Source: Lachnospiraceae bacterium (GTDB lineage: Bacteria > Bacillota > Clostridia > Lachnospirales > Lachnospiraceae). Taken from it: DNA of 44,555 bases. The stretch covers positions 1 through 44,555 of the forward strand of contig SFEV01000021.1 of the NCBI GenBank assembly GCA_004557975.1, read 5' to 3'. Shown here in pieces: positions 17,134-23,973 of the stretch (position 1 is the first letter of the stretch; the number at the start of each line of letters is the position of its first letter). The translations under genes and the position numbers were made by a program. The notes below the pieces were generated by a model that saw only the letters and a list, made by a program, of their open reading frames with translations, searched no databases and was not told the DNA's origin.

Positions 17134-18273
17134 ATGAAAAAGAAAGTTTTCAGGAAATGTCTGCCGGCTGTTTTGCTGGCCGCATCGTTTTTGTGTCACA
17201 CGGTACAGGCAGGCGGACCGGTTGTAATTAAGAAAAGTGATTCCGCAGAAGCAGGAGAGACAGCTTCCACGGAGGAAAATCCGTACGGGGAGCGGCTGCA
17301 GGAGGCCAGGAGCATTCTGCGTCAGAAAACTGTCGGGAAATACGGCATGGTTCCTGTCTATGGAAGAGATGTGGAGGACGGAACGTACGGGATACAGGTG
17401 GATTCCTCCTCACCCTTTTTCCGGATTACAGAAGCACAGCTTCTGGCGGAAAATGGAGAAATGTCTGCCCGGATCACGATTTCCAGCCTCAGTTACCAGT
17501 ACGTCTGCATGGGAACTGCCCGGGAGGCGGAAAAAGCAGAGGAGAGCAGTCTGATCGGCTATGAGGAAGAGAACGGCAAAAGTATCTTTACCGTACCGGT
17601 GGAAGCGCTGGATAAGGAGATTGCCTGTGCCGCTTTCAGCAAAAAAAAGCAGATGTGGTATGACAGAACTCTCGTTTTTGATGCGTCAAGCCTTCCGAAG
17701 GAGGCGCTGAAAATAGAGCTGCCCGACTATGAACTGATAGAGACGGCACTTCTTGCGTACAGTACAGACGGAAATGACAGCTTGGCGGATGATGCGGAGA
17801 ATGCACAGGATACTGCGGCTGCTAAGCCTGAGCCTGTGGAGGTCGGACGTTCTGACGGCGAATACTCCATTGAAGTGAACATGACAGGCGGAAGCGGAAG
17901 AGCGAGCATCAGTTCCCCGACGCTTCTGACCGTGCGTGATGGAAGGGCGTATGCCAGACTGCTGTGGAGCAGCGCCTATTATGATTACGTGATTGTCGGC
18001 GGGGAGATGTATTACAATCTGACTACTGACGGCGGCAATTCCACATTTGAGATTCCGATCACGGTGATGGATGACGCCATGATGATCACGGCAGACACCA
18101 CCGCCATGGGAGATCCTGTGGAGATTGAATATACCCTGACCTTTTATTCGGAATCCATCGGAGATAAGGGTCAGATTCCACAGGAAGCGGCAAAAAAGGT
18201 GCTGGTGATTGCCCTGGCCATTATCGCAGTGGGTGGAATATTGAATCACTTTGTGAAAAAGAAGCGGAGGTAA
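17134..18273 (+). CDS. Membrane-anchored surface protein with two related beta-rich repeats (NEAT-like?)
   Basis: 379 residues. Signal peptide ends near VQA (about 26). Two repeats follow, about 83-200 and 243-350. Each opens with DGTY or DGEY, has a phi-xI or ASI strand (SSPFFRITEAQLL and GRASISSPTLLTV), an NGEMSARITISS or DGRAYARLLWSS strand, a Y-x-Y pair, and a FTVPV or FEIPI strand leading to D(K/D). Repeat 1 ends with WYDRTLVFDASSLP, repeat 2 with EIEYTLTFYSESI. A C-terminal membrane helix (about 355-371) and KKKRR tail anchor it outside. The layout resembles NEAT-type haem/iron surface domains, but I cannot confirm the family. It follows an ABC-2 exporter pair by 26 bases and likely acts with it. 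Confidence 0.7.
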   Translation: MKKKVFRKCLPAVLLAASFLCHTVQAGGPVVIKKSDSAEAGETASTEENPYGERLQEARSILRQKTVGKYGMVPVYGRDVEDGTYGIQVDSSSPFFRITEAQLLAENGEMSARITISSLSYQYVCMGTAREAEKAEESSLIGYEEENGKSIFTVPVEALDKEIACAAFSKKKQMWYDRTLVFDASSLPKEALKIELPDYELIETALLAYSTDGNDSLADDAENAQDTAAAKPEPVEVGRSDGEYSIEVNMTGGSGRASISSPTLLTVRDGRAYARLLWSSAYYDYVIVGGEMYYNLTTDGGNSTFEIPITVMDDAMMITADTTAMGDPVEIEYTLTFYSESIGDKGQIPQEAAKKVLVIALAIIAVGGILNHFVKKKRR

Positions 18274-18297
18274 CGGCTGTATGAGCCGTACCTCCGC
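18264..18297. terminator. Terminator at the end of the ABC-2/surface-protein operon
   Basis: A 14-15 bp stem (18264-18278 with 18284-18297, one bulged A) and GTATG loop; the stop codon TAA (18271-18273) is inside the stem. On the minus strand a TTCTTTTTC tract follows, so it may also end the hydrolase transcript. Confidence 0.7.
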
Positions 18298-18344
18298 CTT
18301 ATTCTGCGCAGAATGCAGGAAGTTTCGGAGAATTTCAGATGACT

Positions 18345-19151
18345 TCAGACAAATGAAAAGGTTTCCCCGTCATCCGGCACAAAAAGATTGCCGTGATAAT
18401 ATTCACGGCCCTCAGCCGTATAGTTCTGTTTTCTGTGGGCCAGATCTTTATCCTCAGTATGCCACAGAAGAAGGTTGGGAATGTTCAGTCCCTCTGCAAG
18501 CTTGCAGGCATCCATAACCGTGCTGTGGTGCTTTTCGTACGGTTTGAAAATGTCGCGCTGATCATAGAGACAGAAGGCCTCATGAAGCAGCCAGTCGGCG
18601 CCTGAAACGTAGGGAAGCAGAGCTTCGCGGTAAGGCTCATCGCCGGGGAATGCAAGCAGTACACCGTTTTTCATCTGGATCTGATAACCGAACTGTTTTT
18701 CCTTTGTGGAACCGATGTCAAAGAATGTGAACCGGTCGCCGAGAATCTCTTCCCGGGAACCGTCCTCCACAACGTGAAACAGAATACGGGAATCGAAGTG
18801 CTTCGTGAACTTTTTCCCGATGGTCAGACGGCAGAGCGTCTGAATCGTTTCCACCAGTTCACAGTGGCAGTAAATGTGCAGGTCCCCCTCGTATTTTCCT
18901 TTGTTCATGCTGGTGGCGATCATACGGACGATCCAGACCATTCCGAGAATGTGGTCGTTGTGGGCATGAGTAACAAAAATATGATGGATTTTTTCCAGGG
19001 GAATATTCTGGTTCTCCAGGGCGAGAAGAATGCCGTTGCCGCCCCCGGCATCGGTCAGAAAATATTCTTCTCCGTTTTTCATGGCAAAGCAGGTGTTATA
19101 GCAGTGTACTGCCTGGGCATTTCCTGTGCCTAGAACAATCAGTTTTTCCAT
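18345..19151 (-). CDS. MBL-fold hydrolase, RNase Z-like
   Basis: 268 residues. ATG 19151 is chosen because GGGAG sits nine bases upstream; the earlier in-frame ATG at 19160 would directly abut it. The metallo-beta-lactamase motif THAHNDH (61-67) supplies H62, H64, D66 and H67. PGDEPY, LLHEAF and KHHSTVMDA provide the later metal and phosphate residues as in ELAC/RNase Z-type enzymes. RNase Z would make 3'-tRNA ends, but this member could equally be a phosphodiesterase of another kind, since the exosite arm is not obvious. It lies after the RraA-like gene on the same strand, separated by a strong hairpin. Confidence 0.8.
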   Translation of the reverse strand: MEKLIVLGTGNAQAVHCYNTCFAMKNGEEYFLTDAGGGNGILLALENQNIPLEKIHHIFVTHAHNDHILGMVWIVRMIATSMNKGKYEGDLHIYCHCELVETIQTLCRLTIGKKFTKHFDSRILFHVVEDGSREEILGDRFTFFDIGSTKEKQFGYQIQMKNGVLLAFPGDEPYREALLPYVSGADWLLHEAFCLYDQRDIFKPYEKHHSTVMDACKLAEGLNIPNLLLWHTEDKDLAHRKQNYTAEGREYYHGNLFVPDDGETFSFV

Positions 19152-19194
19152 TTGGTTCATCTCCCGGTAGTTTTTTATTTACATTATAGCAGAA

Positions 19195-19237
19195 TCGCAC
19201 CGGTATTCAAGCGAATGCGGCGTGAATACCGGTGCGA
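19195..19237. terminator. Hairpin between RraA-like and MBL hydrolase genes
   Basis: A perfect 15-bp stem (19195-19209 with 19223-19237) with a 13-base loop. On the minus strand only TTCTGC follows, then a TATAAT (19184-19189, read on the minus strand) that may be the -10 of the hydrolase. So either a terminator of the RraA-like gene or a regulatory hairpin. Confidence 0.55.
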
Positions 19238-19261
19238 GATTTATATCCTGTGGTTTGATAA

Positions 19262-19948
19262 TCAGTCGGGCTCTTCTGTGAGATTCAGAGATTCAACAAT
19301 CTTGTTGAAGCCGGATAAGTCATACGTTGTGCCTTCGTGGTTCTGGATTCTCTTTAAAAGAATTTCCTCTTTCTGCTCTCTTGCAAGAGTGATGTCATAA
19401 ACCTGCTGTGCGATTTCCTTCGGAACAACAACAACATCATCGTTGTCAGCGAAGATAAGATCTCCAGGATTTACAGTAACGCCGCACATTACAACCGGGT
19501 GGTTGATTGTTCCCGGGAATGCCTTTGTTGTTCCCACTACGTTGATGGCCTGGGAGAATACCGGGAAGTTCAGCTCTTTCATGAGCATTGTATCTCTGAC
19601 AGCGCCGTCTGTGATCATGCCGACACAGCCCTTTGCCTGAGCGGAAGCACTCATCATGCCGCCCCACATACCGCCTGTACGTGTGTCTCCGGAGTATGCG
19701 ATCATAAGAACGTCGCCCGGCTTCAGCATATCGATTGCCTTGTGGACAATTACATTGTCGCCCGGTCTTGCCTCAACAGTCACTGCTGTACCGCAGATTC
19801 TGGAGCCCGGCCATACCGGATGAATCTTTCCGCCCATAGCACCCTTTCTGCCCATGCTCTCATGGATAGAAGCGCTCTCTTCAAATTTGGAGAATTTCTC
19901 AACTAATTCTGGTGATACCTTGTCGTAATGCTTGATGATATCGAACAT
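19262..19948 (-). CDS. RraA-family protein (HMG/CHA aldolase-like)
   Basis: 228 residues. The family fold is marked by GTAVTVEARPGDN, GDVLMIAY, GGMWGGMMSASAQAKG and DGAVRD (D114, G115, R118, D119). In HMG/CHA aldolases the G-x-R-D segment binds substrate and the Mg ion, so the pyruvate-aldolase/decarboxylase activity (4-hydroxy-4-methyl-2-oxoglutarate type) is possible here. RraA proper is an RNase E inhibitor in Proteobacteria, unlikely in this host. GGGAGG precedes the ATG. Divergent from the LysR gene and sharing its operator-like region, so probably co-regulated with the pxp operon. Confidence 0.82.
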   Translation of the reverse strand: MFDIIKHYDKVSPELVEKFSKFEESASIHESMGRKGAMGGKIHPVWPGSRICGTAVTVEARPGDNVIVHKAIDMLKPGDVLMIAYSGDTRTGGMWGGMMSASAQAKGCVGMITDGAVRDTMLMKELNFPVFSQAINVVGTTKAFPGTINHPVVMCGVTVNPGDLIFADNDDVVVVPKEIAQQVYDITLAREQKEEILLKRIQNHEGTTYDLSGFNKIVESLNLTEEPD

Positions 19949-19999
19949 GTCTTTTCCTCCCTTTTCTTTTTGATTTTGGATTCGTTTTTGATTCGTTTA

Positions 20000-20020
20000 A
20001 TTAATACTGGAGTTGCTCCA
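20000..20020. promoter_or_regulatory. Candidate LysR site in the rraA/lysR gap, proximal to rraA
   Basis: ATTAATACTG (20000-20009) repeats exactly upstream of pxpB (21166-21175). It overlaps a perfect inverted repeat TGGAG-TTG-CTCCA (20008-20020). Direct repeats GATTCGTTT lie beside it at 19979 and 19990. Confidence 0.45.
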
Positions 20021-20079
20021 CTAATGCGAATATATCATAAACTGACAAATATGAAAAATGAATTAATTTGTTTAATAAA

Positions 20080-20094
20080 ATTAATATTGTTAAT
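20080..20094. promoter_or_regulatory. Candidate LysR operator upstream of lysR
   Basis: ATTAATATTGTTAAT is a palindrome with LysR T-N11-A form, differing at one of 15 bases from the site upstream of pxpB. Its place about 90 bases before the lysR start suits autoregulation. Confidence 0.5.
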
Positions 20095-20113
20095 TATTAA
20101 AAACGGGTGTATT

Positions 20114-20158
20114 ATGAAAAAAATTGCTGTATTGCTTACAGAAAATGATCCGGAATGA
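20114..20158 (+). CDS. Possible 14-residue leader peptide before lysR
   Basis: ATG 20114 opens MKKIAVLLTENDPE and stops at 20158, 26 bases before the LysR start. The ribosome site is weak (CGGGTG). It may be a chance frame; it has a coding-like look but I recognise no family. Confidence 0.2.
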   Translation: MKKIAVLLTENDPE

Positions 20159-20184
20159 AAAAGTCATAAGGATGGAGGTGCACT

Positions 20185-21117
20185 ATGAATCAGGCAGATA
20201 TTGAAACTTTTCTCATGCTTGTTAAAACGCGCAACATTACAAAGACTGCGGAGAGCCTTTTTGTCTCCCAGCCAACGGTCAGCCACAGGCTGAAGCTTCT
20301 GGAGGAGGAGCTGGATGTACCGCTGCTGATACGTAAAAAGGGCTACAAAAAAGTGGAACTGACGCCGCAGGGTGAGGATTTTATTCCCATTGCCCAGCGC
20401 TGGCTCTCACTCATGAAAGAAACCATGCTGCTGAAAAACAAGGGGGAGGAGATGTATCTGTCTGTTGCCAGCACAGATACTCTGAACAGCTGCATCTTTA
20501 AAGATCTGTACCTGTCTATTTTTCAGGATACGCAGCTGAATCTTAAGCTGAATATTTCCACCCACTATTCCTACGAGATCTACGAGCTTCTGGAAAAACA
20601 TACGATTGACGTGGGGTTTGTGTATCATCATCTCCATTATAAGAATATTATTTCAGAGCCGGTACTTCGGGAAAAAATGTATGTGGTGCAGGAATGGGAC
20701 AGCGCTATCCGGAAAAATCAGATCAGCATCGAGGAGCTGAACCCGGAAAATGAGATTGCTTTCCAGTGGGAAGCCAATTATCAGATCTGGCACGAACAGA
20801 TGGTATCCAAAGGGAAAAGGAGCTGTCTGGAGGTGGATATTTATTCACTGTTTTCGGAGTTCCTGCGTCATAAGGGAAAGTGGGCGATTGCGCCGGTAAC
20901 CGTGGTGAACCGCCTGCAGAGAGAGCAGAAGGTTTTTGTCAGCGAGATCGCAAATAAAAAGAAGCCGCCGGAGAGGATTACGTATATTGTACGCCATAAG
21001 GACATGAATGAAGCAAAGATTGCCACGCTGAAAATATTCGAAGAGCGGATTAATCAGTACTTTATTGACAGCGGACTGGACCGGTATATGGATCGCTATA
21101 ATACGACAATTGTATAA
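20185..21117 (+). CDS. LysR-family transcriptional regulator
   Basis: 310 residues. N-terminal winged helix-turn-helix (about 1-65: ADIETFLMLVKTRNITKTAE, then SQPTVSHRLKLLEEELDVPL, LTPQG) and a C-terminal effector-binding region of the periplasmic-binding fold (about 90-300). GGAGGTG precedes the ATG. It is divergent from the RraA-like gene and sits upstream of pxpB in the same direction; both intergenic regions hold near-identical palindromes. Likely a sensor of the pxp/symporter substrate. Confidence 0.9.
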   Translation: MNQADIETFLMLVKTRNITKTAESLFVSQPTVSHRLKLLEEELDVPLLIRKKGYKKVELTPQGEDFIPIAQRWLSLMKETMLLKNKGEEMYLSVASTDTLNSCIFKDLYLSIFQDTQLNLKLNISTHYSYEIYELLEKHTIDVGFVYHHLHYKNIISEPVLREKMYVVQEWDSAIRKNQISIEELNPENEIAFQWEANYQIWHEQMVSKGKRSCLEVDIYSLFSEFLRHKGKWAIAPVTVVNRLQREQKVFVSEIANKKKPPERITYIVRHKDMNEAKIATLKIFEERINQYFIDSGLDRYMDRYNTTIV

Positions 21118-21165
21118 AACCCGAATTTTCCTCAGGGTTACAGGGAAATATTCATTATTTAAAAT

Positions 21166-21180
21166 ATTAATACTGTTAAT
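21166..21180. promoter_or_regulatory. Candidate LysR operator upstream of pxpB
   Basis: ATTAATACTGTTAAT, an inverted repeat ATTAA-N5-TTAAT with LysR T-N11-A geometry, matches 14 of 15 bases with 20080-20094. Confidence 0.55.
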
Positions 21181-21243
21181 AAAACATAAATAAATAATTT
21201 GTTTTTATTTGTCGAATTTATGTGCTATATTTTTTCCAGAAAC

Positions 21244-21267
21244 ATTCTATTTAAATAATAATAGAAT
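21244..21267. promoter_or_regulatory. AT-rich inverted repeat near the pxpB start
   Basis: ATTCTATT (21244-21251) and AATAGAAT (21260-21267) form a perfect 8-base inverted repeat with an 8-base centre, about 45 bases before pxpB. It could be an operator half-site pair or a 5'-leader hairpin. Confidence 0.35.
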
Positions 21268-21309
21268 AAAATGCGCGTAAAATGATTCAGAACCGGAGGT
21301 AACAGTAGG

Positions 21310-22032
21310 ATGGATGTAAAAATTTTAATGTCCGGAGATCGTGCGATTTCCGTCCAGATGGGTGATGAAATCAGTCTGGAAGTGAACCGGAAGGTTCTCA
21401 TGTTACATGAGGAATTGAAGAAAAGACCTGTGGAAGGGATCCAGGAAATGGTTCCGACTTACGCGTCCCTGATGATTCATTATCATCCGGAGGTGATCCG
21501 CCTGGACACGCTGATCGATGAAGTCCGTCAGCGTATCGACAGCATGGGGGATATTGCAGGGACGAAAAAGATCATTCGCGAGGTACCGATTCTCTACGGC
21601 GGTGAGACCGGTCCGGACCTGGAGCTGTGCGCACAGCTGGAAAATACGACTGTGGAAGAAATTATACGCAAGCATTCTTCCCATGATTATTACGTGTACA
21701 TGCTTGGATTTGCTCCCGGACATCCGTATTCCGCGAGATTTGAGGAGCCGTTTTCGTTTAAGCGCAGAGACACTGCCCGGGTCAAAATACCTGCCCGCTC
21801 CGTTGTGGTACAGCTGAATCTTTCGGATCTGATCCCCTTTGAGCAGCCCTGCGGATGGAACATCATCGGATCTACGCCGCTGACAATCTGTGATTATAAA
21901 AAAGAAGACCCGTTCCTGGTACATGCAGGAGAGTGGATTCGCTATATTCCGGTTACGGAGAAGGAATATGCAGAAATCCGCCGTGCCGACGAGGCCGGCA
22001 CCTATCAGGTCAGGGTTCACGTGGAAGAATAG
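21310..22032 (+). CDS. pxpB: PxpB/KipI-like subunit of a 5-oxoprolinase-type enzyme, divergent
   Basis: 240 residues, near the usual length. PxpB and PxpC together with PxpA use ATP to open 5-oxoproline to glutamate. Visible signatures are Y-x-LGFAPGHPY (131-140), KRRDTAR-x3-PARSVVV (151-167) and PCGWNIIGSTP (180-190). The family norm is GFaPGFpY, PR-x-TPR-x3-PaGSV and PGGW-x-IiG, so residues H138, R163 and C181 are unusual. First gene of pxpB-pxpC-pxpA-symporter; GGAGG upstream. The substrate may be related to but not identical with pyroglutamate. Confidence 0.85.
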   Translation: MDVKILMSGDRAISVQMGDEISLEVNRKVLMLHEELKKRPVEGIQEMVPTYASLMIHYHPEVIRLDTLIDEVRQRIDSMGDIAGTKKIIREVPILYGGETGPDLELCAQLENTTVEEIIRKHSSHDYYVYMLGFAPGHPYSARFEEPFSFKRRDTARVKIPARSVVVQLNLSDLIPFEQPCGWNIIGSTPLTICDYKKEDPFLVHAGEWIRYIPVTEKEYAEIRRADEAGTYQVRVHVEE

Positions 22033-22089
22033 AGATACGAAAAACGGCAGATTTATTTGACGAAATCAGACAGAGCATGGAGGTCAGAT

Positions 22090-23040
22090 ATGGGAATTCT
22101 TGTAAAAGATCCCGGTCCGCTTACAACGGTGCAGGACGAGGGAAGATTTGGATATCAGCAGTATGGCGTTACACCATCGGGACCGATGGATGCCAGAGCT
22201 TTTCACATTGCAAACATTCTTGTGGGTAATCCCCAGGGAGAGGGGGCACTTGAAATAACGTTCAAGGGCCCGGAGCTTCAGTTTGATCAGGACAATGTCA
22301 TCGCAGTCACCGGAGGCGATATGCAGCCTTCCATAAACGGAGAAAGGATTCCCATGTACGCGGCGGTGGCAGTTCATGCAGGAGATGTGCTGAAATTCGG
22401 CTTTGCGGCCGGCGGCGGATGCCGGGGCTATATTGCCTTTGCGGGCGGCCTGGATATCCCTCTTGTTATGGAGTCAAAGTCGACTCTGGCTGCGAAAAAG
22501 CTGGGAGGATATGAAGGAAGAGCTCTGAAGCAGGGAGACAGAATCGGATTTCCGGCGCCGAAGGCCACACTTCCCGGAATGGAAAAGAGACATTGCCCGC
22601 TTCCTGTATATCCTGAGGATGAGGTTTCCCTCAGAGTGGTGCTGGGACCGCAGGAGGAAGCTTTTTCCGAGGAAGAGCAGAGAAAGTTTTTCTGGTACAG
22701 TTCCAAAGTAACGAATGAATTCGACCGTCAGGGATGCAGACTGGAGCGCGAGGTGCCGGTGAAGCATCTGAAAGACGGAAATATCATCAGTGACGGAATT
22801 GCATTTGGATCTATCCAGGTACCGACGACAGGACAGCCATTTATCATGATGGCTGACAGGCAGACGGTAGGAGGTTACACAAAAATCGGAACAATCATTA
22901 CAGTGGATCTTCCGAAAATCGCCCAGGCGAAGCCTGGCATGAGGGTTCGCTTTATTCACGTCAGCATGGAGCTGGCACACCTGTTATACATCAGGGAGCT
23001 TGAGGAGCTGAAACAGCTTGATCAGTCTCTGAACAGTTAA
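22090..23040 (+). CDS. pxpC: PxpC/KipA-like subunit (biotin-dependent carboxyltransferase superfamily)
   Basis: 316 residues. ATG 22090 is chosen over an in-frame start at 22057 because GGAGG lies just before it and the family N-terminus begins here (VKDPGPLTTVQDEGR). The signatures GYQQYGVTPSGPMD, LEITFKGPELQF, GYIAFAGGLDIP, LGGYEGRALKQGD and DRQTVGGYTKIG are close to the PxpC consensus, more so than for PxpB and PxpA. Forms the enzyme core with PxpB. Gap of 57 bases after pxpB. Confidence 0.9.
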   Translation: MGILVKDPGPLTTVQDEGRFGYQQYGVTPSGPMDARAFHIANILVGNPQGEGALEITFKGPELQFDQDNVIAVTGGDMQPSINGERIPMYAAVAVHAGDVLKFGFAAGGGCRGYIAFAGGLDIPLVMESKSTLAAKKLGGYEGRALKQGDRIGFPAPKATLPGMEKRHCPLPVYPEDEVSLRVVLGPQEEAFSEEEQRKFFWYSSKVTNEFDRQGCRLEREVPVKHLKDGNIISDGIAFGSIQVPTTGQPFIMMADRQTVGGYTKIGTIITVDLPKIAQAKPGMRVRFIHVSMELAHLLYIRELEELKQLDQSLNS

Positions 23041-23049
23041 ATTTGGTTA

Positions 23050-23102
23050 CATCTGTATGCGCTGCGCTTTCCGTGGACGCATGGAAGGTTTGTATACAGA
23101 TG
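23050..23102 (+). other. Two-tier stem-loop between pxpC and pxpA
   Basis: Outer stem CATCTGTAT (23050-23058) pairs with ATACAGATG (23094-23102); an inner CTTTCC/GGAAGG stem caps it. No T tract. It may shape relative expression of pxpA, or be a small repetitive intergenic palindrome. Confidence 0.55.
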
Positions 23103-23160
23103 CAATATAGACCGGTCATAAAGAATCTGTAAATCAACGGTGACACAAGGAGGAAAAGAT

Positions 23161-23919
23161 ATGTATTCAGTAGATCTGAACAGCGATATTGGTGAAAGCT
23201 TTGGTGCTTACAAGCTTGGCGACGATGAAGAGATCTTGAAGTATGTTACCGCAGCAAATGTGGCATGCGGATGGCATGCCGGTGATCCGATGGTGATGGA
23301 GCGGGTTGTAAAAATGGCAGCCGAAAGAGGCGTAGTAGTGGGAGCACATCCCAGCTATCCGGATCTTCTTGGCTTCGGCAGGAGGAAAATGTACCTGTCC
23401 TTCGAAGAGGCAAAGAATTACGTGAAATACCAGATCGGAGCGCTCTCTGCATTTACCACAAGCTACGGAATCAAGATTCATCATGTTGCACCGCACGGAG
23501 CCATGGGAAACATGTGCCAGAATGACAGACAGCTGGCAAGAGCTATCTGTGAGGCATGCTATGAAATCGACCCTGATATTATTATGTACTACTGTGCAGG
23601 TGCTGTTCTCGGTGAAGAAGCAGAAAAAATCGGACTTCGCACCGCATGTGAAATTTTCGCGGACCGCGCCTACGAAGATGACCTTTCTCTGAGAGGAAGA
23701 AAACTGGAAGGCTCCATGATCACTGACGAAGATGTGGCCATCAAGCGCTGCATTCGCATGATCAAGGAAGGAAAGGTTACGGGATACAGCGGTAAGGAAC
23801 TGGATATCAAGGGAGATACTCTTTGTGTACACGGAGATGGACCTAAGGCCATCGCCTTTGTTAAGAAAATCTCAGAAGCGTTCAGACAGGAGAATATCGA
23901 AATCAAAGCGTTCCGGTAA
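23161..23919 (+). CDS. pxpA: PxpA (LamB/YcsF family) subunit, divergent
   Basis: 252 residues, usual family length. ATG 23161 has AAGGAGG at proper spacing; the upstream in-frame start at 23140 does not. Signatures: VDLNSDIGESFG (4-15), ANVACGWHAGDP (32-43), GAHPSYPDLLGFGRR (61-75), YQIGAL, and GDTLCVHGDGPKA near the end. The usual KPHGALYN is APHGAMGN here (110-117), losing the conserved lysine and altering the following tripeptide. Together with the PxpB changes and the altered symporter, this suggests a shifted substrate. Confidence 0.88.
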   Translation: MYSVDLNSDIGESFGAYKLGDDEEILKYVTAANVACGWHAGDPMVMERVVKMAAERGVVVGAHPSYPDLLGFGRRKMYLSFEEAKNYVKYQIGALSAFTTSYGIKIHHVAPHGAMGNMCQNDRQLARAICEACYEIDPDIIMYYCAGAVLGEEAEKIGLRTACEIFADRAYEDDLSLRGRKLEGSMITDEDVAIKRCIRMIKEGKVTGYSGKELDIKGDTLCVHGDGPKAIAFVKKISEAFRQENIEIKAFR

Positions 23920-23973
23920 AATCCCCCGGGCGGATGCTTCGGAAGAAAATTTTAATGAAAGAGGAGAGAAAAC

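Noticed and set aside
21118..21309. AT-rich gap before pxpB as a riboswitch or small RNA
   Set aside because: Apart from the two palindromes I find no aptamer-like structure or terminator; low complexity explains most of the pairing.
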